A stretch of DNA of 64,000 nucleotides. Source: JAVBNA01 sp031551875 (GTDB lineage: Bacteria > Bacillota > Clostridia > Oscillospirales > Acutalibacteraceae). Of the stretch, positions 33,821 through 42,123 are shown piece after piece; positions within the stretch are counted from its first letter, which is position 1, and the number at the start of each line of letters is the position of its first letter. A program made the position numbers and the translations under genes. The stretch is taken from assembly GCA_031551875.1 (NCBI GenBank), contig JAVBNA010000015.1:1-64000 (forward strand), written 5' to 3'. The notes beneath the pieces are model-generated. The model was not told the DNA's origin, ran no database searches, and worked only from the letters and a program-made list of their open reading frames with translations.

Positions 33821-34747
33821 TTATTTTTTTACATCAATGCGGCCATAGAGAGGCCCGCCCGACGTTTCGGTTGCAGATTTGGGACGGGAGGGGGAAGAGG
33901 ACTGTGAGGAGGAATCAAAGCTCCGGTGCTCTGTGCCCGGCCGTCCGCTGTGGTTGTCAAAACGCCGGTCACCGCCCGGACGGCGGTCACGGTTGGGGTT
34001 GTCCCGGCGATCTCCGCCCGGACGTCCGCCGCGATTGTTCGGACCGCCGCGGTATCCGCCGCCGGTTCCGCGGGGACCTCCCGGGCCGGGACGGCGATCA
34101 CGGGGCGTATAGGGGCGCTCACCGGCCTCGGGGCCGATGACAACATGACGGTTCTGATCCTCGCCCTCCGACCAGGACTTCGCGCCCTCCACCGCCTGCA
34201 CGGCTGTGTGGATGATGCGGCGCTCATAGGGGTTCATGGGCTCAAGCTTCTGGTTGCGCCCGTATTTGAGCGCTTTGCCCGCCATCTTTGTCGCGAGCGA
34301 TTCAAGTGTTTTTTCACGCTTTTCGCGGTAGTTGCCCATATTGAGGGTGATGCGGTAATAGTTGTTATCCACATGGTTGGCCACAAGTCCGGATAAGTAC
34401 TGCAGCGCGTCAAGGGTTTCGCCGTGACGGCCGATGATAAAGCCGAGACCGTCACCGTCGATGGTCAGCACGGCGCCGCTCTCATTTTCCTCGTGGGTGA
34501 TCTCCACCTGTCCGGCGCCCATCGCGCGCAAAATGCTTTTCAGATAGTCAATAGCCGCTTCGGCGGGGGAGGATTCGACATAGACACGCACCTTGGCGGG
34601 ATTTCCGCCGAACAGGCCAAGGGTTTTCTTGACCGGCATATCAATGATTTCAAATTGGGCCTCATGGGTCTCGAGTCCCAGCTCCTTACAGCCGGCCTCG
34701 ATGGCAAGTTCCACCGTTTCGCCGGTCATGATGACTTCACGGATCAA
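33821..34747 (-). CDS. khpB: RNA-binding protein KhpB (Jag) with an RGG-rich tail
   Basis: A 308-residue protein with the three usual domains: Jag-N (residues about 1-52), a KH domain (GLGFIIGRHGETLDALQYL, about 100-130) and R3H (NPYERRIIHTAVQAVEGAKSWSEG, about 170-200). KhpB binds RNA and affects division and elongation. An extra tail of about 100 residues, rich in Arg, Gly, Pro, Asn and Ser with RGG-like repeats, is far beyond the usual C-terminus. TTG 34747, nine bases after GGAGG, is the start. It follows yidC by 29 bases. Confidence 0.92.
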   Translation of the reverse strand: MIREVIMTGETVELAIEAGCKELGLETHEAQFEIIDMPVKKTLGLFGGNPAKVRVYVESSPAEAAIDYLKSILRAMGAGQVEITHEENESGAVLTIDGDGLGFIIGRHGETLDALQYLSGLVANHVDNNYYRITLNMGNYREKREKTLESLATKMAGKALKYGRNQKLEPMNPYERRIIHTAVQAVEGAKSWSEGEDQNRHVVIGPEAGERPYTPRDRRPGPGGPRGTGGGYRGGPNNRGGRPGGDRRDNPNRDRRPGGDRRFDNHSGRPGTEHRSFDSSSQSSSPSRPKSATETSGGPLYGRIDVKK

Positions 34748-34776
34748 GGGTTGTCACCTCCACAAAATTTCACACG

Positions 34777-35781
34777 TTACCTTTTTTTCTTGTTGCCCGT
34801 ATTCTTTTGGGCGTTTTTCGGGGCGGACGCCGGCTTCTGCGGTGCGGGGACGTATACTTTGGGGAGCTTCTTGGCTTTTTCAAGCTGAATCTGCTCCTCC
34901 TGATCGCGTCGGGAAATGCGCGCCGATTCTTCCAAGGCGCACATCTGCTGGGCATTGTAGAACTTGCTGAGAATATAGGTCTGTCCGAAGCCGAAGATGT
35001 TGGAGAAAACCCAGTACATACCCACGGCGGCGGGGACAGCCAGGCTGAACATGGTGGTGATCGAGGACATCATCACGGCGGTCACCAGGGAACCGATTCC
35101 CAGCTTGCGGCCCTGCAGCATGGTGGAAAACAGCACCGAGCCGACACCGGTCAAAAAGCACAGGAGGGGGATAATGATCAGCGCGGAACTAAAAGAGGGC
35201 GTGGCCAACAGGTCGAGGCCGAAGAAGTTAAATCCCTTGGCAAATTCCCCGATGCGGGCAATGTCGTTTCCTGTCAGCACGCTCGCGAGATTGTCCTTGA
35301 GCACATTAAAATGCTCGATAACCTGCATCTGCGGGTAGTTACCCACCTTGGCAATGTCGGTCAGCCATTTGGTCAGCGTTTCTTTGAGCGAGCTCTGGTT
35401 AAAATTGGCGGCCGCGATGTGCAGCACGTTGGTCAGAGGGCTGGACACCGCGTAGAACAGGCCCAGCATGATGGGAAGCTGGATCAGCATGGGCATACAG
35501 CCGCTGGTGGGGCTGAAGCCTTCCTTTTCATACAGCTTCATCAACTCTTCGTTGTACCGGTTCTTATCCGTGCCGTGTTTCGCCTTCAGTTCGTTCTGCT
35601 TGACCGTCATCCGCGCCTGCATGGCGACGGACTTCTGCTGGTGAATGGACAGCGGAAACAAAATGATCTTGGTAAACAGGGTGAAGAGAATGAGCGCTAT
35701 GCCGTAGTTGGGGATAAGGGTATAGAAAAAGTCCAAAACATACCCGAATATGCTGCCAAAAAAGCCAAATATCGCATCCAT
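34777..35781 (-). CDS. yidC: Membrane protein insertase YidC (SpoIIIJ)
   Basis: A 334-residue insertase that helps place proteins in the membrane. The core has a periplasmic/TM1 start (IALILFTLFTKIILFPLSIHQQKS), the coiled hairpin loop C1 with MKLYEKEGFSPTSGCMPML, and three further helices. The basic C-terminus ends in GNKKKR. There is no lipobox Cys, unlike Bacillus SpoIIIJ. ATG 35781 is used as start: GGAGG lies 13 bases upstream, slightly far, and an in-frame start 12 codons earlier precedes it. The position between yidD and khpB is standard. Confidence 0.95.
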   Translation of the reverse strand: MDAIFGFFGSIFGYVLDFFYTLIPNYGIALILFTLFTKIILFPLSIHQQKSVAMQARMTVKQNELKAKHGTDKNRYNEELMKLYEKEGFSPTSGCMPMLIQLPIMLGLFYAVSSPLTNVLHIAAANFNQSSLKETLTKWLTDIAKVGNYPQMQVIEHFNVLKDNLASVLTGNDIARIGEFAKGFNFFGLDLLATPSFSSALIIIPLLCFLTGVGSVLFSTMLQGRKLGIGSLVTAVMMSSITTMFSLAVPAAVGMYWVFSNIFGFGQTYILSKFYNAQQMCALEESARISRRDQEEQIQLEKAKKLPKVYVPAPQKPASAPKNAQKNTGNKKKR

Positions 35782-35885
35782 GTGAAACGAAAAACCTCCA
35801 AGCGTACCCGGGCTCACAGTATAATATAGTGAAGAGTGACCAATGAGACGGGCTTATTTTTTTATTCTGTTTTTATCATACAAAA

Positions 35886-35915
35886 TACACGGAAGGAATG
35901 CAAGGCCTCCGTGTA
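35886..35915 (-). terminator. Hairpin between yidD and yidC
   Basis: TACACGGA (35886-35893) pairs with TCCGTGTA (35908-35915). On the minus strand it is followed by TTTTGTATG. It is probably a partial terminator after yidD. Confidence 0.5.
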
Positions 35916-35940
35916 ACCTTATGCACAAAGTTATATGTTA

Positions 35941-36174
35941 TTACTTTTTGTCCCGCACCTTCTTCTCGGGGACGGGGTCATAGCCGTACTTGCCCCACGG
36001 GTTACAGCGCAGCACACGCCACAGCGCGAGTGCACCCCCCTTGAATACGCCGAAGCGCTCGAGCGCCGTGATCGCGTAGTTGGAGCAGGTGGGCTCGAAG
36101 CGGCAGCTGGGGGCGGAGAGGGGGGAGATGTGCTTTTGATACAGCCGCACAAGCCGAATCAGCGCCCGCTTCAC
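35941..36174 (-). CDS. yidD: Membrane protein insertion efficiency factor YidD
   Basis: A 77-residue protein of the YidD family (LIRLYQKHISPL-type start, here VRLYQKHISPLSAPSCRFEPTCSNYAITALERFGVFKGG). The conserved Cys residues and the C-terminal RCNPWGKYGYDPVP signature are intact. It is thought to assist YidC at the inner membrane face. Its start overlaps the rnpA stop by four bases, indicating translational coupling. Confidence 0.96.
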   Translation of the reverse strand: MKRALIRLVRLYQKHISPLSAPSCRFEPTCSNYAITALERFGVFKGGALALWRVLRCNPWGKYGYDPVPEKKVRDKK

Positions 36175-36512
36175 GGCAGAATTCCCGCGGCGCGCAGATG
36201 ATGACGCATGGCGCGCTGCACATCCTGGGTTTTAACCCGGCTTGTGCGCCCGCGCGCGACAAACACCAGGTCATATCCTTCTTTGAGCTCGGGGCACAGG
36301 GCGCGGAACGCCTCCTTGATCACCCGGCGGGCGCGGTTACGTTCAACCGCAATACCGGTCTTTTTGCTCGCGGTGACGCCATAGCGCGAATCTCCCAAGC
36401 GGTTTTTTTGCACGTAGGTGACCAGCACCGGGGACACATAGGATTTGCCGCGGGCATACAGCCGGCGGAAGTCATTATTGCGGTTGAGTGTGCTCGGTTT
36501 CACACGGTTCAC
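36171..36512 (-). CDS. rnpA: Ribonuclease P protein component
   Basis: The 113-residue protein cofactor of RNase P, which matures tRNA 5' ends. It carries the RNR signature ERNRARRVIKEAFR and the N-terminal LNRNNDFRRLYARGK segment. GTG 36512 and GTG 36503 are both possible starts; only a weak AGGTG precedes the latter. It lies between rpmH and yidD as in most bacteria, with a 180-base spacer after rpmH. Confidence 0.96.
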   Translation of the reverse strand: MNRVKPSTLNRNNDFRRLYARGKSYVSPVLVTYVQKNRLGDSRYGVTASKKTGIAVERNRARRVIKEAFRALCPELKEGYDLVFVARGRTSRVKTQDVQRAMRHHLRAAGILP

Positions 36513-36540
36513 CTGTGCTTTCGGGATGGTCTTAAAGGAA

Positions 36541-36690
36541 ATCTAAAAAGAAAGCAGGGATAAACCCTGCACTCGTTTTTGCCGTTTTACGCCAAACGGC
36601 GGAGAGCCCTGTCCGCAAAAGGCCGCCCAGGCAAAAGGCGGCCGAACGCCAGAGAAGCCCGACCGGAAAACGGCCGGGACAACTGTTTTT
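36541..36690 (-). other. Hairpin-rich spacer between rpmH and rnpA
   Basis: At least four short inverted repeats are visible (36554-36570, 36582-36601, 36630-36652 and about 36659-36677). No coding frame is evident. Structured mRNA between the ribosomal protein and rnpA could set their different expression levels. I see no recognised RNA family. Confidence 0.45.
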
Positions 36691-36691
36691 C

Positions 36692-36826
36692 TTAGTAGGA
36701 CAGGCGTTTTCTGCCTTTGGCTCTGCGGCGCGCAAGCACCTTGCGGCCATTGCTCGTAGACATTCTTTTACGGAAGCCGTGCTCTTTTTTCCGGTGCAGC
36801 TTTTTGGGCTGATAGGTACGAATCAT
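36692..36826 (-). CDS. rpmH: 50S ribosomal protein L34
   Basis: A 44-residue ribosomal protein, complete and typical: MIRTYQPKKLHRKKEHGF at the start and RRRAKGRKRLSY at the end. AAAGGAGG lies 9 bases before ATG 36826. It is the first gene of the leftward block leading to mnmG and follows a strong promoter. Confidence 0.98.
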   Translation of the reverse strand: MIRTYQPKKLHRKKEHGFRKRMSTSNGRKVLARRRAKGRKRLSY

Positions 36827-36885
36827 CGAAAAACCCTCCTTTCAAAGGGAAACTTGCAAACAAGCGGGTACATTCATAGGGTAAT

Positions 36886-36915
36886 ATTATATAATATAAG
36901 GGCGCGACATGTCAA
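36886..36915 (-). promoter_or_regulatory. rpmH promoter
   Basis: On the minus strand TTGACA (36915-36910) and TATAAT (36891-36886) are 18 bases apart, about 60 bases before rpmH, in an AT-rich stretch. Confidence 0.85.
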
Positions 36916-36998
36916 TCGTTTTTTTGCTGATTTTGCCCCGCGCGGCGCAGCATCAAGGGGTTGTACCGGGTGCGCAGTTTTTCACTACATATGGAGCG

Positions 36999-37517
36999 TC
37001 AGGCTTGCCCACTGACCGCGGTCTGCCAAGCGCCGATGCTTTGGATGGCGTCGGCGAGGTGCTCCGAGGCTTTATTTTGCAGCTCGGACAGCGCCTGCGA
37101 GGCGTTTTCCCCCGTGCCGCCGTCTGACGCCGGCCCAAGCAGATCCGCCATCGAGTCAAAGGCTGTGACCAGTGCGCGGTAGGACGCGATGCCGTCCAGA
37201 AGCTTCTGGTGGGTGACGGCGAGCGATTTGTCGCCGGGGGCGAGCGAGGCGGCGGTGCGGTCAAGCTCGTCGAGAAGGGGGGCGCAGTCGCCTGCCAGTG
37301 TGTGCACCTCTTCTATGGCCTGCCGGGTTGCGCCGTTTTGGGACATGTACTCAAAGGCAGCTGCGAATTCGGTCATTTTGGCGCTCACGGCTTGCAGGTT
37401 GTCCGTCAAATCGGTTTTCTCGACGGCGTCGGCATAGGAACGCCGTGCGGAACAGCTTGCCAGCAAAAAAAGAAGGCACAGGGTGCACAGCACGGAAAAT
37501 ACTGCTTTTTTATTCAA
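36999..37517 (-). CDS. Hypothetical lipoprotein
   Basis: A 172-residue product with a lipoprotein signal peptide (KKAVFSVLCTLCLLFLLASC, Cys22 in lipobox LASC). The mature part is predicted mostly helical, of the type seen in small envelope lipoproteins, but I recognise no family. TTG 37517, eight bases after GGGAGG, is the start. It is transcribed away from guaB; a promoter lies between them. It stands alone before the rpmH promoter. Confidence 0.65.
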   Translation of the reverse strand: MNKKAVFSVLCTLCLLFLLASCSARRSYADAVEKTDLTDNLQAVSAKMTEFAAAFEYMSQNGATRQAIEEVHTLAGDCAPLLDELDRTAASLAPGDKSLAVTHQKLLDGIASYRALVTAFDSMADLLGPASDGGTGENASQALSELQNKASEHLADAIQSIGAWQTAVSGQA

Positions 37518-37549
37518 AGCGATCCCTCCCGAAAGATTCCTGTTTTATT

Positions 37550-37578
37550 AGCTTACCACAGCGCCGCAAAAAAGACAA
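37550..37578 (-). promoter_or_regulatory. Probable promoter of the lipoprotein gene 36999-37517
   Basis: On the minus strand TTGTCT (37578-37573) and TAAGCT (37555-37550) are separated by 17 bases. Confidence 0.5.
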
Positions 37579-37620
37579 CGCCCTTTTCGGGCGGGGGGCG
37601 GAAAACTCTGATAATATTCT

Positions 37621-37638
37621 GAAATTCAATTGAATTTC
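37621..37638. promoter_or_regulatory. 18-bp perfect palindrome, candidate operator of guaB
   Basis: GAAATTCAATTGAATTTC is a perfect palindrome covering the -35 box of the guaB promoter. A dimeric repressor site is the simplest reading; the protein is unknown. Confidence 0.5.
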
Positions 37639-37658
37639 CCGGACGGATGGAGTATAAT
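37630..37658 (+). promoter_or_regulatory. guaB promoter
   Basis: TTGAAT (37630-37635), 17 bases, then TATAAT (37653-37658), 37 bases before the start codon. Confidence 0.8.
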
Positions 37659-37695
37659 ACAAAGAATATAAAAAAGAGACAGAAAGGGAGGAACC

Positions 37696-39177
37696 ATGAT
37701 GCTGATGGGAAGTTATGGGGACAAGTTTGTGACCGAGGGACTGACATTTGACGACGTGCTTCTGATTCCGGGGGAATCGTCGGTTTTGCCCCGCGAGGTG
37801 GATGTATCCACCTGCCTGACCAGGACGGTCAAGCTCAACACGCCGCTCATGACGGCGGCGATGGACACGGTGACCGAGACCCGCATGGCGATCGCCATGG
37901 CGCGTGAAGGCGGCATAGGCATCATCCACAAGAACATGAGCATTGAAGATCAGTGCGACATGGTCGACCGGGTCAAGCGCTCGGAAAACGGCGTGATCGT
38001 GAAGCCCTTCTTTCTTTCTCCCGACCATTATGTCTATGAGGCCAACGACCTGATGGGCAAGTACAAGATTTCGGGCGTGCCCATCTGCCGTGACGGCAAG
38101 CTGGTGGGCATCATCACCAACCGCGACCTGCGGTTTATGACCGACGCCGACTACAACCAGCGCATTGAGACGGTCATGACGCACGAAAACCTCGTGACCG
38201 CGCCGGTGGGCACGACGCTCCAGCAGGCGAAGGAGATCCTGCGGCGGCACAAGATTGAAAAGCTTCCCATCGTGGATGACCAGGGCTATTTGAAGGGCCT
38301 GATCACAATCAAGGATATTGAAAAAACCGTGCAGTATCCCAGTTCCGCCAAGGATTCGGACGGACGGTTGCTGGCGGGCGCGGCGATCGGCGCAACGCCC
38401 GATGTGCTTGAGCGGGCCGCCGAGCTTGTCAAGGCGCAGGTGGACGTGCTGTGCCTCGATTCCGCCCACGGACACCACAGGGGCGTGGCCGAAGCGGTGC
38501 GCAGGGTCAAGGCGGCCTTCCCGGGCATCTCGCTGATTGCGGGCAATGTCGCGACGGCCGAGGCGACCGAGGCGCTGATCGCGGCGGGCGCCGACTGTGT
38601 GAAGATCGGCATCGGGCCGGGCTCCATCTGCACGACGCGCGTCGTGGCGGGCATCGGCGTGCCTCAGATCACGGCCATTTACCATTCGGCGCAGGCGGCG
38701 GCCAAACACGGCGTGCCGGTCATCGCCGACGGCGGCATCAAGTATTCGGGCGACATCGTCAAGGCGCTGGCCGCCGGGGCGAGCGTCGTCATGGTGGGTT
38801 CGCTGGTGGCGGGCTGTGAGGAATCGCCCGGCGAATCGGAGATCTATCAGGGACGCCAGTTCAAGGTGTACCGCGGCATGGGCAGCCTGGGCGCGATGAG
38901 CAAGGGCAGCTCCGACCGCTATTTCCAGGAGGACAGCAAAAAGCTTGTGCCCGAGGGCGTCGAGGGGCGCGTGCCCTATAAGGGCATGCTGTCCGACACC
39001 ATTTACCAGATGCTGGGCGGTCTGCGCGCCGGCATGGGCTACACCGGCTGTGAGAGCATTTCCGCCCTGCATGAGCGGGCCAAGTTCATCCGCATCACGG
39101 GTGCGGGCCTGCGCGAGAGCCATCCCCACGACATCCAGATCACCAAGGAATCGCCCAACTACACCACAAACGCATGA
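37696..39177 (+). CDS. guaB: Inosine-5'-monophosphate dehydrogenase
   Basis: It converts IMP to XMP with NAD+, the first step to GMP. The 493-residue product has the LTFDDVLLIPGESSVLPREVD start, a CBS pair at about 95-210, and the catalytic Cys loop GIGPGSICTTRVVAG. GGIKYSGDIVKALAAGA and the flap with GMGSLGAM follow. GGGAGGAACC precedes ATG 37696. It is a single-gene unit with its own promoter and terminator. It lies at the strand switch to the right of the rpmH block. Confidence 0.97.
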   Translation: MMLMGSYGDKFVTEGLTFDDVLLIPGESSVLPREVDVSTCLTRTVKLNTPLMTAAMDTVTETRMAIAMAREGGIGIIHKNMSIEDQCDMVDRVKRSENGVIVKPFFLSPDHYVYEANDLMGKYKISGVPICRDGKLVGIITNRDLRFMTDADYNQRIETVMTHENLVTAPVGTTLQQAKEILRRHKIEKLPIVDDQGYLKGLITIKDIEKTVQYPSSAKDSDGRLLAGAAIGATPDVLERAAELVKAQVDVLCLDSAHGHHRGVAEAVRRVKAAFPGISLIAGNVATAEATEALIAAGADCVKIGIGPGSICTTRVVAGIGVPQITAIYHSAQAAAKHGVPVIADGGIKYSGDIVKALAAGASVVMVGSLVAGCEESPGESEIYQGRQFKVYRGMGSLGAMSKGSSDRYFQEDSKKLVPEGVEGRVPYKGMLSDTIYQMLGGLRAGMGYTGCESISALHERAKFIRITGAGLRESHPHDIQITKESPNYTTNA

Positions 39178-39190
39178 TTAAAAGCAGTAA

Positions 39191-39219
39191 GGGGGCAGCC
39201 AATCGGCTGCCCCCTCTTG
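39191..39219. terminator. guaB terminator, bidirectional
   Basis: GGGGGCAGCC pairs with GGCTGCCCCC around AATC (39191-39214). It lies between the convergent guaB and DUF1311-like genes. Confidence 0.88.
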
Positions 39220-39230
39220 TACAGATCCTT

Positions 39231-39914
39231 TTAATCCGCCTCGCCGTTGTAGGTCAGTGCAGGCGTCTGCCCGGTGGCGAGATAAATCGTCAGATAGATA
39301 TCGTACACCCGGCTGCGGTAGAATTCGGCCGTGCGGGTCGCGAGTTCCAGCGCGGCGTCGCTGCCGCCCTCCTCGCGGGCTTCGGTCTGGATTTTGGACA
39401 GTGCGGCGTCCTTGCCCGCCGTCCAGGTGCTCTGGCTCTTCCGGTACGCCTCAAGCGCCGAACCGGTCAGCGCCTTCTGCGCCTTTTTGTGCGCAATGCC
39501 CGCCTCGGTTTCCCAGATGTCGGCGAAGCCCGACGCTGCCTTGACCATCGTGCGGGCGTCCTCCGCGCTGTCGAGCGCCTCGGTCATCGCCTGATCGATG
39601 GGGTTCTTGGCAAAAATGTCCTGAAAGGCGGCGACGTTTGCGCTGTCTCCGCCGGAAACCGCTGTGCCGCTTTGCATAGAGGAGTCGGCCGGCAGGGAGG
39701 ATTCGCCGATTATGAAGGACGCGGTGATGCCCGAATCGGTGTCACCGCTTTCGGGGGTGACCATGCCGCTGCTCAGCGGGTCGGAAGAAACGGCCGTGAC
39801 AGAGGACGGGGGGAGGGAGGACGATGCCGGAGCCTTTTTCCCGCACCCCGTGCACAGACTGAGCGCAAGCGACAGACACAGCGCGCCTGCGAGAAATTTT
39901 GTGGTTGACTTCAT
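39231..39914 (-). CDS. Lipoprotein with LprI-like (DUF1311) domain
   Basis: A 227-residue lipoprotein: signal MKSTTKFLAGALCLSLALSL with lipobox LCTGC, then a Ser/Pro-rich linker of about 75 residues. A C-terminal domain contains KSQSTWTAGKDAALSKIQ ... GGSDAALELATRTAEFYRSRVYDI, resembling the lysozyme-inhibitor LprI/DUF1311 pattern (Trp, then a Gly-Gly turn and R..L helix). AAGGAGGTTTTTCGT precedes ATG 39914. It follows the M14 peptidase gene on the same strand, 58 bases away, suggesting an envelope-related pair. The inhibitory role is inference. Confidence 0.65.
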   Translation of the reverse strand: MKSTTKFLAGALCLSLALSLCTGCGKKAPASSSLPPSSVTAVSSDPLSSGMVTPESGDTDSGITASFIIGESSLPADSSMQSGTAVSGGDSANVAAFQDIFAKNPIDQAMTEALDSAEDARTMVKAASGFADIWETEAGIAHKKAQKALTGSALEAYRKSQSTWTAGKDAALSKIQTEAREEGGSDAALELATRTAEFYRSRVYDIYLTIYLATGQTPALTYNGEAD

Positions 39915-39972
39915 ACGAAAAACCTCCTTATCCCAACCATTGTACCACAGCTCACTCGCTGAGGCAAGATGT

Positions 39973-40887
39973 TCAAAGGATAGCGGCCAGCATGAGCATC
40001 TCCTCCACACGCTCATAGAGTGCGTCGAGGTCGGAGAGGGGGAGGGGGTTGCGCCCCAGCCCCAGTTCAACGGTGAAGGCGGGCTTGTGGAACGCGTCGA
40101 TGAACCAGTCCTTGAACCCGCCGTGGGAGGCAAGCCCCGACGGTTCGCACAGGGTATACCCGCTCGCGACCGCGAGGATGCGCCCCATGAGCTGAGAATT
40201 TGGATGGGTGTGCTCGCCGTAGTGCCAGTAAATTTCCTCGCCCTGGCTGTGGAAGGCGGCCACGTGGCGGTAATTTTCCTCGCGGCAGTGCTGGGCGATC
40301 AGGCGGCTTTCAGGCTCGCTTTCGGGGCCCGGCCCGCCATACTGGGTGGGAGCGGGGGCGTCGATGCCCTTTGCCTTTTCCATTTCACGCAGCTGCGCCC
40401 AGCCTGCGTCAAAATTATGGTTTAAGTCGACGCCGCGGGCGTTGGCCTGCCACCGTGAGGTGTCGCCGTCGCACGCCCGCTCAATCAGCCCCGCGTACGC
40501 GCCGCCCCGCTGTGCTCCGAAGAGGGAGATTTCCACGCCGTCGGGGTTGACAAAGGGGATGATGGACAGCGACCGACCTTCCAGCGCGTGGCCGGGGTAG
40601 ATGCCCGCGAGGCGCTGCTTTGTGGTGATCGCGTGGCACAGCCGGTCGGCAAAGCGCAGCAGCACCAGCCCGGTCAGCCACTCCATGCCGTGGAAGGCGC
40701 CCGCAAACAGGACGCCGCCTCGGCTGTCGGTGTCCGCCCCGATTCGGAGCAGCGAGATGGGACGGCCGCACAGGCTCTGTCCCAGCCGCAGTGAGCGCAG
40801 CACGGGATAATGAGCGTCCAGCTGTCGGATGGTTTCCGCCTGGTAGGCGGTGTCGGGCCATTTGGCGGGAAGGGTGCCGGTACTCAT
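39973..40887 (-). CDS. M14-family zinc carboxypeptidase
   Basis: A 304-residue carboxypeptidase of the M14 (gamma-D-glutamyl-meso-DAP peptidase-like) family. Zinc ligands are in FHGMEW (HxxE) and the later AAFHSQGEE His. NPDGVE, RGVDLNHNFDAGW (Asn-His substrate binding) and the catalytic Glu in AFTVELGLG are all present. There is no clear signal peptide, so it is probably cytoplasmic and may act on peptidoglycan-derived peptides. ATG 40887 is preferred because GGTGG lies 10 bases upstream; another ATG precedes it by three codons. It diverges from the NUDIX gene. Confidence 0.88.
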   Translation of the reverse strand: MSTGTLPAKWPDTAYQAETIRQLDAHYPVLRSLRLGQSLCGRPISLLRIGADTDSRGGVLFAGAFHGMEWLTGLVLLRFADRLCHAITTKQRLAGIYPGHALEGRSLSIIPFVNPDGVEISLFGAQRGGAYAGLIERACDGDTSRWQANARGVDLNHNFDAGWAQLREMEKAKGIDAPAPTQYGGPGPESEPESRLIAQHCREENYRHVAAFHSQGEEIYWHYGEHTHPNSQLMGRILAVASGYTLCEPSGLASHGGFKDWFIDAFHKPAFTVELGLGRNPLPLSDLDALYERVEEMLMLAAIL

Positions 40888-40944
40888 AATTTGCATACCA
40901 CCAATCGTAAAAGTTTGACTATAAAAATAGAAAAGGGGATCCGT

Positions 40945-41493
40945 ATGAACCGTCTTGAAGAAAAAACCCTGTCAAGGGACTACCGATACCGGGGCAAAAT
41001 TGTCAACCTGCGCGTGGACGACGCCGAGATGCCCGACGGGAAAACCGCTCTGCGCGAAGTGGTGGAGCATCCGGGCGGGGTGTGCGTGGCGGCGCTGACC
41101 GACCGGGATGAGCTGCTGTTTGTCCGGCAGTACCGCTATCCCTACGGTGAGGTCACGCTCGAGCTGCCCGCGGGCAAGCTGGAGAGAGGGGAGGATCCGG
41201 CGCAGGCCATCAGGCGCGAGCTGAGAGAAGAAACCGGCGCCGAGGGGGGAGACTATCTTTCCCTGGGAAACCTCTACCCCACGCCGGGCTACTGTGACGA
41301 GATCATTCGTCTCTATGCCACGCGCATTGTGCGCCGTGCGCAGCCCAGCCCCGATGAGGATGAATTCATCGAGGCGGTGTGCATCCCGCTGCAAAGGGCG
41401 GTGGAGATGGTGATGGGGGGAATGATTCCCGACGCCAAGACCCAGGTGCTCGTGCTCAAGGCCGAACGGCTGGTTCAGGAGGGGAAGCTGTAA
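40945..41493 (+). CDS. NUDIX hydrolase, ADP-ribose pyrophosphatase type
   Basis: A 182-residue enzyme that probably hydrolyses ADP-ribose to AMP and ribose 5-phosphate. The full Nudix box is visible (GKLERGEDPAQAIRRELREETGA), followed by YPTPGYCDE typical of the ADP-ribose group. LFVRQYRYPYGEVTLELPAG before the box is likewise characteristic. AAAAGGGGATCC lies before ATG 40945. The substrate call is by family resemblance. Confidence 0.9.
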   Translation: MNRLEEKTLSRDYRYRGKIVNLRVDDAEMPDGKTALREVVEHPGGVCVAALTDRDELLFVRQYRYPYGEVTLELPAGKLERGEDPAQAIRRELREETGAEGGDYLSLGNLYPTPGYCDEIIRLYATRIVRRAQPSPDEDEFIEAVCIPLQRAVEMVMGGMIPDAKTQVLVLKAERLVQEGKL

Positions 41494-41736
41494 CCGCCTT
41501 TTCAGTATAGATCAATGGGAGGATGGGAATTGGTCGAGGCGTGTAGGGAAGAAAGTGAGAAAAATATTCCCAACTTTTTCTTTTTGTATCAATCACTTTC
41601 ATTTATTTGTCATTTTCACAATGAAATTGTAACCTTAGTTTAACGACTTTAGTCGAAAGATGTGCTATACTGAGAGCAAATTCAAAACGCACCTTCCCGA
41701 AAATGGGAGGCTTCGTGTTAAAGAGGAGCTCAATTT
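41494..41736 (+). other. Spacer before the small membrane-protein gene
   Basis: No coding frame or known RNA is visible in these 243 bases. A TATACT-type -10 lies at about 41666-41671 without a clear -35. Near the gene a weak hairpin, TTCCC-GAAAA-TGGGA, precedes AAGAGGAG. Confidence 0.3.
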
Positions 41737-42117
41737 ATGATTCTCAATGTCTGGACGCTTGCGGTTTCCGCGGCGCTCCTCATCGCTACGCTGTTGTTCA
41801 CGGTATGGAAGCGCCCCCGCATTCCGCTCGTCACGCTGATTCTCATTGTGGAGTTGACTTTTTTTCTGCTGGGGCTCAACGCGCTCAACAACCGGCTGTC
41901 TCCAACCGGCAACAGCATGGCGGGGCCGGGCGTCGGGGTGGACTTTCTGGTCGGCCTGCTACTTGGATCGTCCGATACGATGGTCAACACCTATGAGGCG
42001 GCCTTTGGGCAGCTGCAGTTTGTGATTCAGTTTTTGCTGATCGCCACGGTGATCGCCGTGCTTGCGGAAGCATACGCGGTGCTCATCCGCCCGGCGCGCG
42101 AGAAAAAAAACAAATAA
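41737..42117 (+). CDS. Small hypothetical membrane protein
   Basis: A 126-residue protein with three or four membrane segments (about 5-22, 29-50, 66-77 and 91-116) and a basic C-terminus REKKNK. AAGAGGAG lies 9 bases before the ATG. I recognise no family. It has its own terminator immediately downstream and is convergent with the next gene. Confidence 0.6.
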   Translation: MILNVWTLAVSAALLIATLLFTVWKRPRIPLVTLILIVELTFFLLGLNALNNRLSPTGNSMAGPGVGVDFLVGLLLGSSDTMVNTYEAAFGQLQFVIQFLLIATVIAVLAEAYAVLIRPAREKKNK

Positions 42118-42123
42118 CAGAAG

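Noticed and set aside
34365..34373. Perfect TTATCCACA DnaA box
   Set aside because: It lies alone inside the khpB coding sequence and is the only such copy noticed; chance or codon constraint is enough to explain it.
36541..36690. Possible structured small RNA between rpmH and rnpA
   Set aside because: Several hairpins are present, but there is no promoter, no T-run and no known RNA fold; kept only as a hairpin-rich spacer.
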